A stretch of 64,000 nucleotides of DNA from NCBI RefSeq assembly GCF_036182465.1, contig NZ_CP108081.1, forward strand, positions 3,534,001-3,598,000, read 5' to 3'. Under the pieces are notes generated by a model. The model did not search any database and was not told where the DNA came from. It was given only the letters and a program-made list of their open reading frames with translations. The DNA is from Streptomyces sp. NBC_00258. Its GTDB lineage: Bacteria; Actinomycetota; Actinomycetes; Streptomycetales; Streptomycetaceae. Positions 15,867-24,985 of this stretch are shown here, one piece after another; within the stretch, counting starts at the first letter, position 1; each line of letters starts with the position of its first letter. The position numbers and the translations under genes were made by a program.

Positions 15867-17186
15867 TCAACTACCGTTGTCCGGCCTGCCGTTCTGATCG
15901 GCCAGCTCCGGCGGAGTGAGCGGATTCATAGCGGTGACGTCACGCGGGGCCAGCGAGAAGCCCTGCCAGTGGACCGGCATGGGCTGCTGGTCCTCGTCCC
16001 GGGCCACGTGGTGGAACCCGATGTTCACCCAGGCCACGGGGTGCGTGAGGTTCTGTCCGTTGACCCACTTGTCGACGGACTTACCTGCTCCGGTACCGCA
16101 GTTGCGCAGGTTGTTGCTGGCGAACTGCTCGCACTTCTTGTACTGGGTGAAATAGACGTCGCGCTTGGTGTAGCTGCGACCCGGGTACTTGGAGCTGGCG
16201 CCCGGGACGAGTTCGTACGAGCGGGCGTGGTCGTCCTTGTTCTTGCCGGTCGTGCTGACCACGCGCCACCAGCGCATGTTCTTGGCGTCGCCCGCGAGTT
16301 CCTTGGTGATCTTCGTGCGGGTGGTCTTGTTGCGCGGGGCCTCGCCGTTGGCGGCGGGCGGGCTGACCACGGAGTCGTACTGCTCTACCTTGTTCTTGGA
16401 GTTGCCGTCGAGGCCGAAGTTGAGCCGCCAGAAGACGTTGTGGCTGTGGCTGGTCGCGTACCCCTTGGCGCCCTTGCCGATCGGCCAGCCACGGCCGTCA
16501 CCGGCGTCGTAGTCACCGGGCGAGAGGCTGCCGGTGGCGCCGACGTTCATGTTGATCGCGCCGTCGTCCGAGAAGCGCCACTCGGTGATGTACTCGTACC
16601 AGCCGACCTGGTTGACGGTGTAGACGAGCAGGTCCTTGCCCTGCTGCTGGAAGACCTTGCTCGCCGAGTCGCCCTGCATGCGGTAGGCGTGGCCGCGTGA
16701 ACGGGTCGTGGTGCACAGGCCCTTGACGTTCGGGTGCTCCGGGTCCCAGGCGTCCGGGACCTTGACCGTCTTGATGGTGCCGCCGGGGCACTCGCCGGGG
16801 GCCATGTTCATCAGGCCCTGGCCGAATCCGGCGCCCGTGAGGTCGTCGTACTCGACCGAACCGTCGTCGTAGGGGACGTGGATCTGGGCGAGCTTCGCAC
16901 TCGTCAGGACACGTATGGGGGCCGCCTCGCCCTTGGGCTGGTACGAGACGTTCTCCAGGACGAGCCCGGCCTCGCTCTCGTAGTGCCAGCACATCGACCA
17001 CTTGGTGCCGGTGGCGAGTGTCTGCTCGATCTTGTAGGCCGCGCTGCAGTCGGCGGCTGCCGCGGGGGCGGCCTTGGGCTGGGCGACGGCCGGTCCCGCG
17101 GCCGTGGTGGCGCCGACGGTCAGGGCGGCCACCGAGAGGCCCACCGCCGTCCGCCTGCGGGCGCGGTTGACTCTGTTCACGCGCAT
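15867..17186 (-). CDS. Secreted copper amine oxidase, catalytic domain only
   Basis: A 439-residue secreted protein with an Arg-rich signal peptide (cleavage near AVA, about residue 35). It corresponds to the catalytic barrel of copper amine oxidases, which deaminate primary amines to aldehyde, ammonia and peroxide. Seen: copper ligands H247 and H249 (TSHSHNVFWRLNFG) and the third His H393 in GFHHVARDEDQQPMP, plus the topaquinone precursor Tyr197 in VGWYEY. The usual Asn before that Tyr is Trp196. The protein lacks the N2/N3 domains of normal 620-760-residue enzymes. The preceding gene (109-nt gap) supplies an N3-like domain. GTG 17207 is an alternative start. Confidence 0.8.
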   Translation of the reverse strand: MRVNRVNRARRRTAVGLSVAALTVGATTAAGPAVAQPKAAPAAAADCSAAYKIEQTLATGTKWSMCWHYESEAGLVLENVSYQPKGEAAPIRVLTSAKLAQIHVPYDDGSVEYDDLTGAGFGQGLMNMAPGECPGGTIKTVKVPDAWDPEHPNVKGLCTTTRSRGHAYRMQGDSASKVFQQQGKDLLVYTVNQVGWYEYITEWRFSDDGAINMNVGATGSLSPGDYDAGDGRGWPIGKGAKGYATSHSHNVFWRLNFGLDGNSKNKVEQYDSVVSPPAANGEAPRNKTTRTKITKELAGDAKNMRWWRVVSTTGKNKDDHARSYELVPGASSKYPGRSYTKRDVYFTQYKKCEQFASNNLRNCGTGAGKSVDKWVNGQNLTHPVAWVNIGFHHVARDEDQQPMPVHWQGFSLAPRDVTAMNPLTPPELADQNGRPDNGS

Positions 17187-17295
17187 GAAGAAGTGACTCC
17201 CTTGCACAAGCAGGAAAGTTGGAAAGTGGACGGAGTTCGCCGAGCCCGGGCCGAACCCGGGCCGGTGAACGCAGGAGACTGAACGGAAGGAAGGG

Positions 17296-18111
17296 TCAGC
17301 CGACCTTGGCGATCTTCCGGGTGCTCAGATCGACCACCAGGTCACGGCTGTCGATCCAGGGACCGTTCTTGGCCTTCACGAACAGCCGCAGGCAGCGGTG
17401 CTTGCCGCAGTCGGCGAGGGCCGCGGGCGTGCCGGAGTTCGCCCGGTAGACCATGCTGTTGAGCAGCAGCTGGTCGGGAGTGGTCAGCTCCTTGCCGGTG
17501 GCGTCCTTGAAGTCGGCCCTCAGGCCTGCGCCGAGCCGGTCGGCGATCAGGAGCTGCGCGGCCTCGACGGTCTCGGCACGACTGAGCGGCGGCTGGACGC
17601 CGTGCTGGGTGTCGGTCCCCTCGACCTTGCCGGTGTCGAGGTTCACGGTCTTGGTGACGAGCGAGTCGTCCTTGTAGTCGTAGAACGACACCTCGGCGCG
17701 GCGCGGCGCGTTCGGGTCGTCCAGTTCGCTCTCGTCGGGCTCGGCGAGGTCGACGGTGATCCGCTGGGGACCCTTGTCGCCCTCGACGTTCTCGCTGCTG
17801 CGGAACAGCTGCTGGTCGAGGGCGAGCTTCTCGACACGCTCGGTCTCGTCGTCGGTGAGCGGGTCGCGTCCCTTGCCCTTGTCGCCCTCGGCCGGTGCCT
17901 CTTCGACGACGCCCGGCTGCACGGCCCCCTGAGCCTGGTCCTGGCTCTGTCCGGCCTGCTGGGAGGTCTGGCCCGCCCCGTTGCCGCCACCGGAGTCGTC
18001 GGCACCCGCCGAGCCCGGCAGGGTGATCCCGACCATGACGGCGGTCCCGGCGACCGCGATGGCCGCACCCGCCACCACCTTGCCCAGATGGCGGTGCACT
18101 ATCGTGCGCAC
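17296..18111 (-). CDS. Secreted protein resembling copper amine oxidase N-terminal domains
   Basis: A 271-residue exported protein with a signal helix (about 10-30) and an acidic, Gln-rich linker (about 40-85). The rest resembles N2/N3 domains of copper amine oxidases: PRRAEVSFYDYKDDS, then VNLDTGKVEG and HGVQPPLSRAETVEA, matching the family pattern of a beta-strand, a 'DLTTGKV' turn and 'GVQPPL'. It lies directly upstream of the catalytic-domain gene on the same strand, so the two products may assemble as a split enzyme; this is inferred, not shown. GTG 18111 has GGGGGA upstream. If the similarity is misleading, it is a secreted protein of unknown function. Confidence 0.6.
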   Translation of the reverse strand: MRTIVHRHLGKVVAGAAIAVAGTAVMVGITLPGSAGADDSGGGNGAGQTSQQAGQSQDQAQGAVQPGVVEEAPAEGDKGKGRDPLTDDETERVEKLALDQQLFRSSENVEGDKGPQRITVDLAEPDESELDDPNAPRRAEVSFYDYKDDSLVTKTVNLDTGKVEGTDTQHGVQPPLSRAETVEAAQLLIADRLGAGLRADFKDATGKELTTPDQLLLNSMVYRANSGTPAALADCGKHRCLRLFVKAKNGPWIDSRDLVVDLSTRKIAKVG

Positions 18112-18290
18112 ATTTCCCCCTACTTCCCCTGTATCTATAGGAGTCGCTCGAGTCCCACTGGTTCGGCATACCGCGTATGCACTGGTCGTTCGGTAAGAGG
18201 GACGTAAGTCATAGGTGGTTCCATCACTTTCAGGGAGACTCGGGCGGGAGTCGCCCCCGGCGGCGTCGAACAACTGGAAGAGTTGCATCC

Positions 18291-20408
18291 ATGCAGGTCT
18301 GGCCTGGACAGGCGTACCCACTCGGTGCCACGTACGACGGCGCCGGCACCAACTTCGCGGTCTTCTCGGAGGCCGCCGACCGGATCGAGCTGTGTCTGCT
18401 GCACGACGACGGCTCGGAGACGGCGATAGAGCTGCGCGAGACCGACGCGTTCGTACGGCACGCGTACCTGCCCGGCATCATGCCGGGCCAGCGGTACGGC
18501 TTCCGTGTGCACGGTCCGTACGCGCCCGAGCGGGGGCAGCGCTGCAACTCCGCGAAGCTGCTGCTGGACCCCTACGCGAAGGCCATAAGCGGCGGCATCG
18601 AATGGGGCGAGGAGGTGTACGGCTACCACTTCGGGTCGCCCGGCAAGCGCAACGACCTGGACTCGGCGCCCCACACGATGAGTTCCGTGGTGGTCAACCC
18701 GTACTTCGACTGGGGCGACGACCGGCGCCCGCGCACCGAGTACCACCACACGCTCCTGTACGAGGCCCATGTGAAGGGCCTGACGATGCGGCACCCGGGG
18801 CTGCCGGACGAGCTGCGCGGCACGTACGCGGCCCTCGCCCACCCTGCCGTCATCGAACACCTGACCGAACTGGGCGTCACGGCACTGGAACTGATGCCCG
18901 TTCACCAGTTCGTGAACGACCACCGTCTGGTCGACATGGGCCTCAACAACTACTGGGGCTACAACACCATCGGTTTCTTCGCCCCGCACAACGCGTACGC
19001 CTCCTGGGGCGACCGCGGACAGCAGGTCCTGGAGTTCAAGTCGGCGGTACGGGCACTCCACGAGGCCGGTATCGAGGTCATTCTCGACGTGGTCTACAAC
19101 CACACCGCTGAGGGCAACCACCTGGGACCGACGCTGTCCTTCAAGGGCCTCGACAACGCCTCGTACTACCGGCTCACCGACGATCCCCGCTACTACATGG
19201 ACACCACGGGGACGGGCAACTCGCTGCTCATGCGCTCCCCGCACGTGCTCCAGCTGATCATGGACTCGCTGCGCTACTGGGTCACCGAGATGCACGTCGA
19301 CGGGTTCCGCTTCGACCTGGCGGCGACCCTGGCCCGGCAGTTCCACGAGGTGGACCGGCTGTCGTCGTTCTTCGACCTCGTGCAGCAGGACCCCGTCGTC
19401 TCCCAGGTGAAGCTGATCGCCGAGCCCTGGGACGTCGGCGAGGGCGGCTACCAGGTGGGCAACTTCCCGCCCCTGTGGACCGAGTGGAACGGAAAGTACC
19501 GCGACACCGTACGGGACATGTGGCGGGGCGAGCCCCAGACGCTCGCCGAGTTCGCGTCCCGGCTGACGGGCTCCTCGGACCTCTACCAGGACGACGGGCG
19601 GCGCCCGCTGGCGTCCATCAACTTCGTCACCTGCCACGACGGGTTCACGCTGCACGACCTGGTGTCGTACAACGAGAAGCGCAACGACGCGAACGGCGAG
19701 GACAACCGCGACGGCGAGAGCCACAACCGGTCGTGGAACTGCGGGGCCGAGGGCGACACCGACGACCCGGAGGTCCTGGCCCTTCGAGCCCGTCAGATGC
19801 GGAACTTCACCGCGACACTGATGCTCTCCCAGGGCGTGCCGATGCTGAGCCACGGCGACGAGTTCGGGCGCACGCAGAGCGGCAACAACAACGCGTACTG
19901 CCAGGACAACGAGCTGTCCTGGGTGCCGTGGCCCGAGGACGCCGAGGGCGACGCCGAGCTGCTGGAGTTCACGCGCGCGATGGTGTGGCTGCGCCGCGAC
20001 CATCCGGTGTTCCGGCGGCGCCGCTTCTTCCACGGCCGGCCCGTGGAGGGCACCCACGACGAGCTGTCGGACATCGCGTGGTTCACCCCCGGGGGCGAGG
20101 AGATGACCCAGCGCGACTGGAACTCCACGCAGGCGCGTGCCCTGTCCGTGTTCCTCAACGGCAACGCGATCTCGGAACCGGGGCCGCGCGGTGAGCGCAT
20201 CGGCGACGACTCGTTCCTGCTGATGTTCAACGCCTCTCCGAAGACCCTGGAGTTCGTGGTGCCGGTCAACCACGGACGCCAGTGGCAGGTCGTCGTCGAC
20301 ACGGCGCTGCCGTCCGGCCTGGAACGGGGCACGGGTGCGAAGGTCCAGGCGGGCGACCGCCTGTCCCTGGTGGACCGAAGCATGATGGTGCTGCAGCGGC
20401 CCGCTTAG
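18291..20408 (+). CDS. glgX: Glycogen debranching enzyme GlgX/TreX
   Basis: A 705-residue GH13 enzyme that hydrolyses alpha-1,6 branches of glycogen limit dextrins. It has an N-terminal CBM48-like beta domain (1-140), a catalytic barrel with the four GH13 regions DVVYNHT, GFRFDLAA (nucleophile Asp), IAEPWD (acid Glu) and NFVTCHDG, and a C-terminal beta domain. ATG 18291 is preceded by GGAAGAG; an upstream in-frame extension is not conserved. It supplies linear maltodextrins to TreY, encoded 185 bp downstream. A very strong hairpin separates the two genes. Confidence 0.95.
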   Translation: MQVWPGQAYPLGATYDGAGTNFAVFSEAADRIELCLLHDDGSETAIELRETDAFVRHAYLPGIMPGQRYGFRVHGPYAPERGQRCNSAKLLLDPYAKAISGGIEWGEEVYGYHFGSPGKRNDLDSAPHTMSSVVVNPYFDWGDDRRPRTEYHHTLLYEAHVKGLTMRHPGLPDELRGTYAALAHPAVIEHLTELGVTALELMPVHQFVNDHRLVDMGLNNYWGYNTIGFFAPHNAYASWGDRGQQVLEFKSAVRALHEAGIEVILDVVYNHTAEGNHLGPTLSFKGLDNASYYRLTDDPRYYMDTTGTGNSLLMRSPHVLQLIMDSLRYWVTEMHVDGFRFDLAATLARQFHEVDRLSSFFDLVQQDPVVSQVKLIAEPWDVGEGGYQVGNFPPLWTEWNGKYRDTVRDMWRGEPQTLAEFASRLTGSSDLYQDDGRRPLASINFVTCHDGFTLHDLVSYNEKRNDANGEDNRDGESHNRSWNCGAEGDTDDPEVLALRARQMRNFTATLMLSQGVPMLSHGDEFGRTQSGNNNAYCQDNELSWVPWPEDAEGDAELLEFTRAMVWLRRDHPVFRRRRFFHGRPVEGTHDELSDIAWFTPGGEEMTQRDWNSTQARALSVFLNGNAISEPGPRGERIGDDSFLLMFNASPKTLEFVVPVNHGRQWQVVVDTALPSGLERGTGAKVQAGDRLSLVDRSMMVLQRPA

Positions 20409-20419
20409 TCGGATCGGCT

Positions 20420-20470
20420 GGCGGCGGTGGTCGGCTCGCGCGTGCAGCGCGCGAGCCGACCACCGCCGCC
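20420..20470 (+). terminator. 23-bp perfect stem after glgX
   Basis: Arms 20420-20442 and 20448-20470 are exact complements around loop TGCAG, with no T-run, typical of Streptomyces terminators. It begins 11 nt after the glgX stop and is followed at once by a dispersed repeat copy. Confidence 0.85.
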
Positions 20471-20474
20471 CTTC

Positions 20475-20518
20475 AGGGGCGCGGGGAACTGCGCGCCCAG
20501 CCACAACGAACCCGCACC
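20475..20518 (+). repeat. Dispersed GGGGCGCGGGGAAC repeat copy
   Basis: Full-length copy from AGGGGCGCGGGGAAC to CCACAACGAACCCGCA, one mismatch from the consensus I derive in this window (GCGCGCCC for GCGCGACC). It lies between the glgX terminator and treY. Confidence 0.85.
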
Positions 20519-20592
20519 TTCAAACGGCGCACCCCGCGGAGCGCAGGCGTGTCGATGGCACAAACCGCCCCCGGGCGGGTACGTAGGTTCCC

Positions 20593-23004
20593 ATGACACC
20601 TGAGCGTCCCGACCCGGTGCCCCCCGCCGCGCCGACCGCCACCTACCGGCTCCAGCTGCAACCGGAGTTCCCCTTCGGGGAGGCCGAGGCGGCCGTCCCG
20701 TATCTGGCCTCGCTCGGCGTCTCGCATCTGCATCTGTCGCCGGTCCTGGAGTCGGTTCCGGGTTCGGAGCACGGCTACGACGTCGTGGACCACGCGTGCG
20801 TGCGCGACGAACTCGGCGGCGAGACGGGGCTGCGGTCCCTGTCGCGCACCGCGCGGGAGCACGGTCTGGGGCTCGTGGTGGACATCGTGCCGAACCACAT
20901 GGCGATGGCCCCGCGCCACAACCGCCCCCTGTGGGAGGTGCTGCGCGAGGGCCCCGACTCGCCGTACGCGCGCTGGTTCGACATCGACTGGCGGGCCCAC
21001 GAGGGGCGGATGCTGCTGCCGGTACTGGGACAGCCGCTCGGCGCGGAGAGCGGCGCCCTGGAGGTCGACGGGGACGTCCTGCGCTACTACGACCACGTGT
21101 TCCCGCTGCGGGCCGGCACGGAGAAGCTGCCGCTGCCCCGGCTGCTGGACGCGCAGTGGTACAGGCTGGGGTGGTGGCGACTGGCCCGCACCGAGCTCAA
21201 CTACCGGCGGTTCTTCAGCATCTCGGAGCTCATCGGGGTGCGCGTGGAGGACCCGGAGGTGTTCGCGGCCACACACGGGAAGATCCTTCAGCTGCTGGAC
21301 GAGGGCGTGGTCGACGGGCTGCGGATCGACCACCCGGACGGCCTCGCCGACCCCGACGCGTACCTCCGCCGTCTGAACGAGGCGACGGGCGGGCGCTGGA
21401 CGGTCGTCGAGAAGATCCTCGCGGACGGCGAGCCGCTGCCCGCCGCCTGGCCGGTCGCGGGCACCACCGGATACGACGCGCTGCGGCACGTGGACGGCCT
21501 CTTCACGGACCCGGCGGGCGCGGGGGAACTCCTCGGCCAGTACCGGCGTTTCGCGGCCCCCCAGGCCGACCGTGGGGGCGTCTGGGAGGCGACCGTGCGG
21601 CGGGCCGCGTACAAGGTGGTCCATCACGAGCTGGCCGCCGAGGTCGGCCGGCTCACACGCGAGGCCGACCGCCTGTGCCGCACCTCGCCCGTCGCCGCGC
21701 TGCGCGACCGCGCCCCCTGGGCCCTGCGCACCGCGCTGCGGGAGCTCCTCGTCCGCATGGAGGTCTACCGGCCCTACACCTCCGGGGACGCCGCGGCGGT
21801 CGTCACCGAGGAGGCCGCCGCCGAGGCACGCCTGGCCTTCAAGGTGCCCGAGGAGGCCGACGCGGTCGATCTCGTACGGGACCTGGTGCTCGGCCGGGCC
21901 GGCGAGGGACCCGAGTACGAGGCGTTCCGGGCGCGGTTCGCGCAGACCGCGTCGGCGCTGCGGGCCAAGTCCGTGGAGGACACCGCGTTCTACCGGTACG
22001 TTCCGCTGCTGTCGGCGACCGAGGTGGGCGGCGAACCGGGGTCCCCGGCCGTGTCCCCGGAGGACTTCCACGCGTACTGCGCGCGCGTGCAGCGCGACTG
22101 GCCCGCCACCGGAACCGTCCTGTCCACGCACGACACCAAGCGCAGCGCCGACGTACGGGCGGCGATCTCGGTGCTCACGCAGGTGCCGTCGCGCTGGGCC
22201 GACCTGCTGGCCGAGGTGACCGGGTGGACGGCGGCCGAAGGGGTCGGCGCGCCGGATCCGCAGGTGGCCTGGGCCGCGTGGCAGACAGCGGTCGGGCTCG
22301 GTCCCGCAACCGGGGAGCGGCTCCAGGACGCGCTGCTGAAGCACGTCCGGGAGGCGGGCCTGAGCACCTCGTGGACCGAGCAGGATCCCGCGTACGAGGC
22401 CGCCGTGGCCGAGTTCCTCAAGGCTGGGCCGTGCGGGACGCCCGGGCAGCTGGTGGCCCGGTTCAGGAGCTCCGTCGAGCCGCATGTGCGCGCGAACGTC
22501 CTGGGGGCCGCGCTGGTCCATCTGACGATGCCGGGCGTGCCGGACCTCTATCAGGGCACGGAGGTCGAGTACCGGGCGCTCGTGGACCCGGACAACCGGC
22601 GGCCCGCGGACTTCCCGCCGGTCGACCCGGACGGCCTGTCCGCCGAGAAGGCCGCTCTCACCGGGGCCGCGCTGCGGCTGCGCGGGCGGCGGCCCGCGGT
22701 GTTCGGCGAGTCGGCGACGTACACCCCGCTTCTCGCGGAGGGGCCGGGCGCCGGGCACTGTGTGGCGTTCGTGCGCTCCGGAGAGGTGGTCACGGCCGTC
22801 ACCCGGCTGTCGCTGCGCCTGGAGGAGGCGGGCGGCTGGCGCGACACGGTGCTGCCGTTGCCCGCGGGGCGGTGGGCCGATCCGCTCGCTCCGGGACGGG
22901 AGTTCACCGGGCACGCGCGCGTGGAGGAGCTTTTCGGACCGTTGCCCGTGGTGCTGCTGGAGCGGGTCGACGACTCCGGCGCCGGCTCCGGGGCGAGCGG
23001 CTGA
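20593..23004 (+). CDS. treY: Malto-oligosyltrehalose synthase TreY
   Basis: An 803-residue GH13 enzyme that isomerises the reducing-end alpha-1,4 glucose of maltodextrins into an alpha,alpha-1,1 (trehalosyl) linkage by intramolecular transglycosylation. It starts near ATYRLQLQPEFPF and carries the GH13 regions DIVPNHMA, GLRIDHPDG (nucleophile Asp), VVEKILADG (acid Glu) and STHDTKRS. Its length is somewhat above that of typical TreY. It works between GlgX (upstream) and TreZ (27340-29085). The promoter region contains the glgX terminator and a repeat copy; the only weak SD is GTAGG. Confidence 0.95.
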   Translation: MTPERPDPVPPAAPTATYRLQLQPEFPFGEAEAAVPYLASLGVSHLHLSPVLESVPGSEHGYDVVDHACVRDELGGETGLRSLSRTAREHGLGLVVDIVPNHMAMAPRHNRPLWEVLREGPDSPYARWFDIDWRAHEGRMLLPVLGQPLGAESGALEVDGDVLRYYDHVFPLRAGTEKLPLPRLLDAQWYRLGWWRLARTELNYRRFFSISELIGVRVEDPEVFAATHGKILQLLDEGVVDGLRIDHPDGLADPDAYLRRLNEATGGRWTVVEKILADGEPLPAAWPVAGTTGYDALRHVDGLFTDPAGAGELLGQYRRFAAPQADRGGVWEATVRRAAYKVVHHELAAEVGRLTREADRLCRTSPVAALRDRAPWALRTALRELLVRMEVYRPYTSGDAAAVVTEEAAAEARLAFKVPEEADAVDLVRDLVLGRAGEGPEYEAFRARFAQTASALRAKSVEDTAFYRYVPLLSATEVGGEPGSPAVSPEDFHAYCARVQRDWPATGTVLSTHDTKRSADVRAAISVLTQVPSRWADLLAEVTGWTAAEGVGAPDPQVAWAAWQTAVGLGPATGERLQDALLKHVREAGLSTSWTEQDPAYEAAVAEFLKAGPCGTPGQLVARFRSSVEPHVRANVLGAALVHLTMPGVPDLYQGTEVEYRALVDPDNRRPADFPPVDPDGLSAEKAALTGAALRLRGRRPAVFGESATYTPLLAEGPGAGHCVAFVRSGEVVTAVTRLSLRLEEAGGWRDTVLPLPAGRWADPLAPGREFTGHARVEELFGPLPVVLLERVDDSGAGSGASG

Positions 23005-23044
23005 CCGGCGGCGCCCGGCGGAGGGCGTGGGCCGCGCCCGCCGT

Positions 23045-23067
23045 CCGGGGGTGAATTGCCCCCCCGG
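23045..23067 (+). terminator. Hairpin after treY
   Basis: CCGGGGG pairs with CCCCCGG around TGAATTG, 40 nt after the treY stop. Confidence 0.55.
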
Positions 23068-23116
23068 CTACCGGTAAATGCTGCTGGGCGCTCCCCGGTG
23101 GCGCCCCTTCACGTCC

Positions 23117-23147
23117 TTGACAGTTCCTCCGGTCCGTGGAGTACTGC
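23117..23147 (+). promoter_or_regulatory. Candidate promoter of the first M14 gene
   Basis: A consensus TTGACA -35 at 23117-23122 followed after 17-19 bp by AGTACT/TACTGC, 32 nt before the GTG start at 23179. Confidence 0.45.
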
Positions 23148-23178
23148 GGATTGCGACGCCGGGCGGACCTAGTCGGGG

Positions 23179-24429
23179 GTGAGTCTCCTGCCGGAGCTGC
23201 GCTACCCCAGTGTGACCGAAATCGTCTCCTCGGCCCGGGCGTTGGCGGCCCACCGGCCGGGCCTGTGTTCGCTCAGACAGGTCGGCTCCTCGCGCGCCGG
23301 CCGGCCCCTGCACCTGCTCTCCGTGGGCCACGCCACGCGCTCGGTACTGGTCGTCGCGGGCGCCCACGCCAACGAGCCCACGGGCGGCTCCACCCTCCTG
23401 TCGCTGGCCGAACGGGTGCTGCGCGAGCGGGAGTTGCGGGCCGACACCTCCTGGCACTTCCTGCTCTGCGCGGACCCGGACGGCGCCAGCCTCCATGTGA
23501 CACCGGCGCCGCGCACCCTGCTCGACTACCACCTCGGCTTCTTCCGCCCGGCGGGCCCCGAGCAGCCCGAGTGGTCGCCGTCCGTGCTGCCGCCCGACCG
23601 TCTGCCGCCCGAGACGCGGGCCCTGACCCGGGTCATCGACGAACTGCGCCCCTACCTCCAGGTGACCCTCCACGGAACGGATCTGGGCGGCAGCTGGGTG
23701 CAGTTGACCAAGGACGTCCCGGGTCTCGCCGAACCGTTCGCCAAGTCCGCCGCTGAGCTGAACATCCCGGTGGAGACGGGCGCCTCGGACGCCGCCGGCT
23801 GGCCCGCCTCCGGGCCGGGTGTGCATGTGATGCCCGACCCGGACTCGGACCCGGCGTACCCGAGCATGCCGGACGACGCCCGGCACAGCACCTGGTACCA
23901 CGCCCACCGGTACGGCGGTCTGACCGCGGTCGTCGAGGTGCCGATGTGGGCGAGCGACCTGGTCGACGATCCCGCGCCGCATCCCGCCCCGGCGGCGGCG
24001 ATGCGGCGTCTGGCCCGTCGCCTCCTCCAGGACGCGATCCAGGTCGAGAGTGTCCTCGCCGAAGTGCTGCCACGTCTTCCCGGGCCGGACGGTCCGCTGC
24101 TGCGCGCCGCCAAGTGGGCGCTGGAGCTGGTGCCGGGGCTGGCGGGCGACTGGGCGCAGACGCCGCCCGCGGGCACGACGATGGCGTACGTGGGCAGCGT
24201 GGACGCGTTCGGCCGACGGCTCCCGCTGCGGGCCGCGGCGATGCTCCTACGGGTCCTCCAGGAGGCCGACGACCGCTCCGCGCCCTCTCTGGAGCGTCTG
24301 GTCGCGTCCTGGAGCGAGGCGTTCGCCGAGCGCTTCCGGGCGCGCTGGGTGCCGCTGGAGCATCAGGTCGAGCACCAGAGCCGCACGGTGGTGGCAGCCG
24401 CACGGCACGCCCGGGACCGGGCGGCGTGA
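23179..24429 (+). CDS. M14-family zinc carboxypeptidase-like protein (paralogue 1)
   Basis: A 416-residue protein with the M14 zinc site: HANEP (HxxE, about residue 57) and the distal His in VTLHGTDLGG (about 156). No signal peptide or membrane segment is visible, so it is probably cytosolic, unlike secreted M14 carboxypeptidases. Substrate unknown. The GTG start at 23179 gives SLLPELRYPSV, matching paralogue 2 (PPLLRYLSV) at 24986-26389. The two paralogues are convergent around a subtilisin-inhibitor gene. Their shared core motifs and spacing suggest an old duplication. Confidence 0.85.
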   Translation: MSLLPELRYPSVTEIVSSARALAAHRPGLCSLRQVGSSRAGRPLHLLSVGHATRSVLVVAGAHANEPTGGSTLLSLAERVLRERELRADTSWHFLLCADPDGASLHVTPAPRTLLDYHLGFFRPAGPEQPEWSPSVLPPDRLPPETRALTRVIDELRPYLQVTLHGTDLGGSWVQLTKDVPGLAEPFAKSAAELNIPVETGASDAAGWPASGPGVHVMPDPDSDPAYPSMPDDARHSTWYHAHRYGGLTAVVEVPMWASDLVDDPAPHPAPAAAMRRLARRLLQDAIQVESVLAEVLPRLPGPDGPLLRAAKWALELVPGLAGDWAQTPPAGTTMAYVGSVDAFGRRLPLRAAAMLLRVLQEADDRSAPSLERLVASWSEAFAERFRARWVPLEHQVEHQSRTVVAAARHARDRAA

Positions 24430-24460
24430 GGCGCGCGCGTGGAGGCCATTTTCTGCGCCA

Positions 24461-24503
24461 CACGCGCGTGCCCGGCGGTCGGCTCACGCGCGTGCCCGGC
24501 GGT
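24461..24503. repeat. 19-bp direct repeat, period 24
   Basis: CACGCGCGTGCCCGGCGGT occurs twice with a 5-nt spacer in the 88-bp gap between paralogue 1 and the inhibitor gene. The GC-rich palindromic start (CACGCGCGTG) can fold and may help termination of the two convergent genes. Confidence 0.65.
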
Positions 24504-24517
24504 TCACTGCGAACGGC

Positions 24518-24943
24518 TCAGTCCGAGAGGGCGAACACCGATCCCGTCCGCGCCGCCATCACACAGGAGTTGGAGTGCGTCTCCTTGTACGTGACCGCGC
24601 GGCCGCCCCACTCTCCGCGCGCGGAGGTCGTCACCGGCGCGTAGATCATCGGGCAGTAGACCTCCTTGGGCGGGATGCGGCCGATGTCGCCGCCCGCGGC
24701 GCGGAGTTCCTCGCAGGCCCGTACCGCGTGCGCGTGGCCCTGGGGCGGGTCGCACAGCAGCAGCGTGCCGCGCGTGTCGCTGGAGCGGGCGTCGCCGCGG
24801 GTGACGGTGACGTAGAGCCAGTTGCCCGCGAGCGACTCCGGGGGCGCCGCCGCCCGGGCCGGCCCGGAACCCGCCACGAGGAGGGCACAGGCGGTCAGCA
24901 GACAGGCCCGTACCGCCGCCGTCGCTTTGTGAGTGTTCGTCAT
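24518..24943 (-). CDS. Subtilisin inhibitor-like secreted protein (SSI family)
   Basis: A 141-residue precursor with a signal peptide (about residues 1-31, ending PARA) and a mature SSI domain of family I16. Seen: the first disulfide pair (LLLCDPP with RACEEL) and the second (EVYCPMIYAPV with SNSCVMA), and the C-terminal GSVFAL. The reactive-site loop reads CPMIY, so P1 is Met, as in classical SSI (CPMVY), which suits inhibition of subtilisin-like proteases. ATG 24943 is chosen over an earlier ATG because the signal peptide follows it directly. It lies 42 nt downstream of the second M14 gene on the same strand. Confidence 0.92.
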   Translation of the reverse strand: MTNTHKATAAVRACLLTACALLVAGSGPARAAAPPESLAGNWLYVTVTRGDARSSDTRGTLLLCDPPQGHAHAVRACEELRAAGGDIGRIPPKEVYCPMIYAPVTTSARGEWGGRAVTYKETHSNSCVMAARTGSVFALSD

Positions 24944-24985
24944 TGCCTGTGCATCGGCACACAAGGCCCCGAGGCCCACCCCGAC

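Noticed and set aside
18135..20504. 789-codon minus-strand frame over glgX, and an 813-codon one over treY (20473-22914)
   Set aside because: Both are antisense shadows of intact GH13 enzymes.
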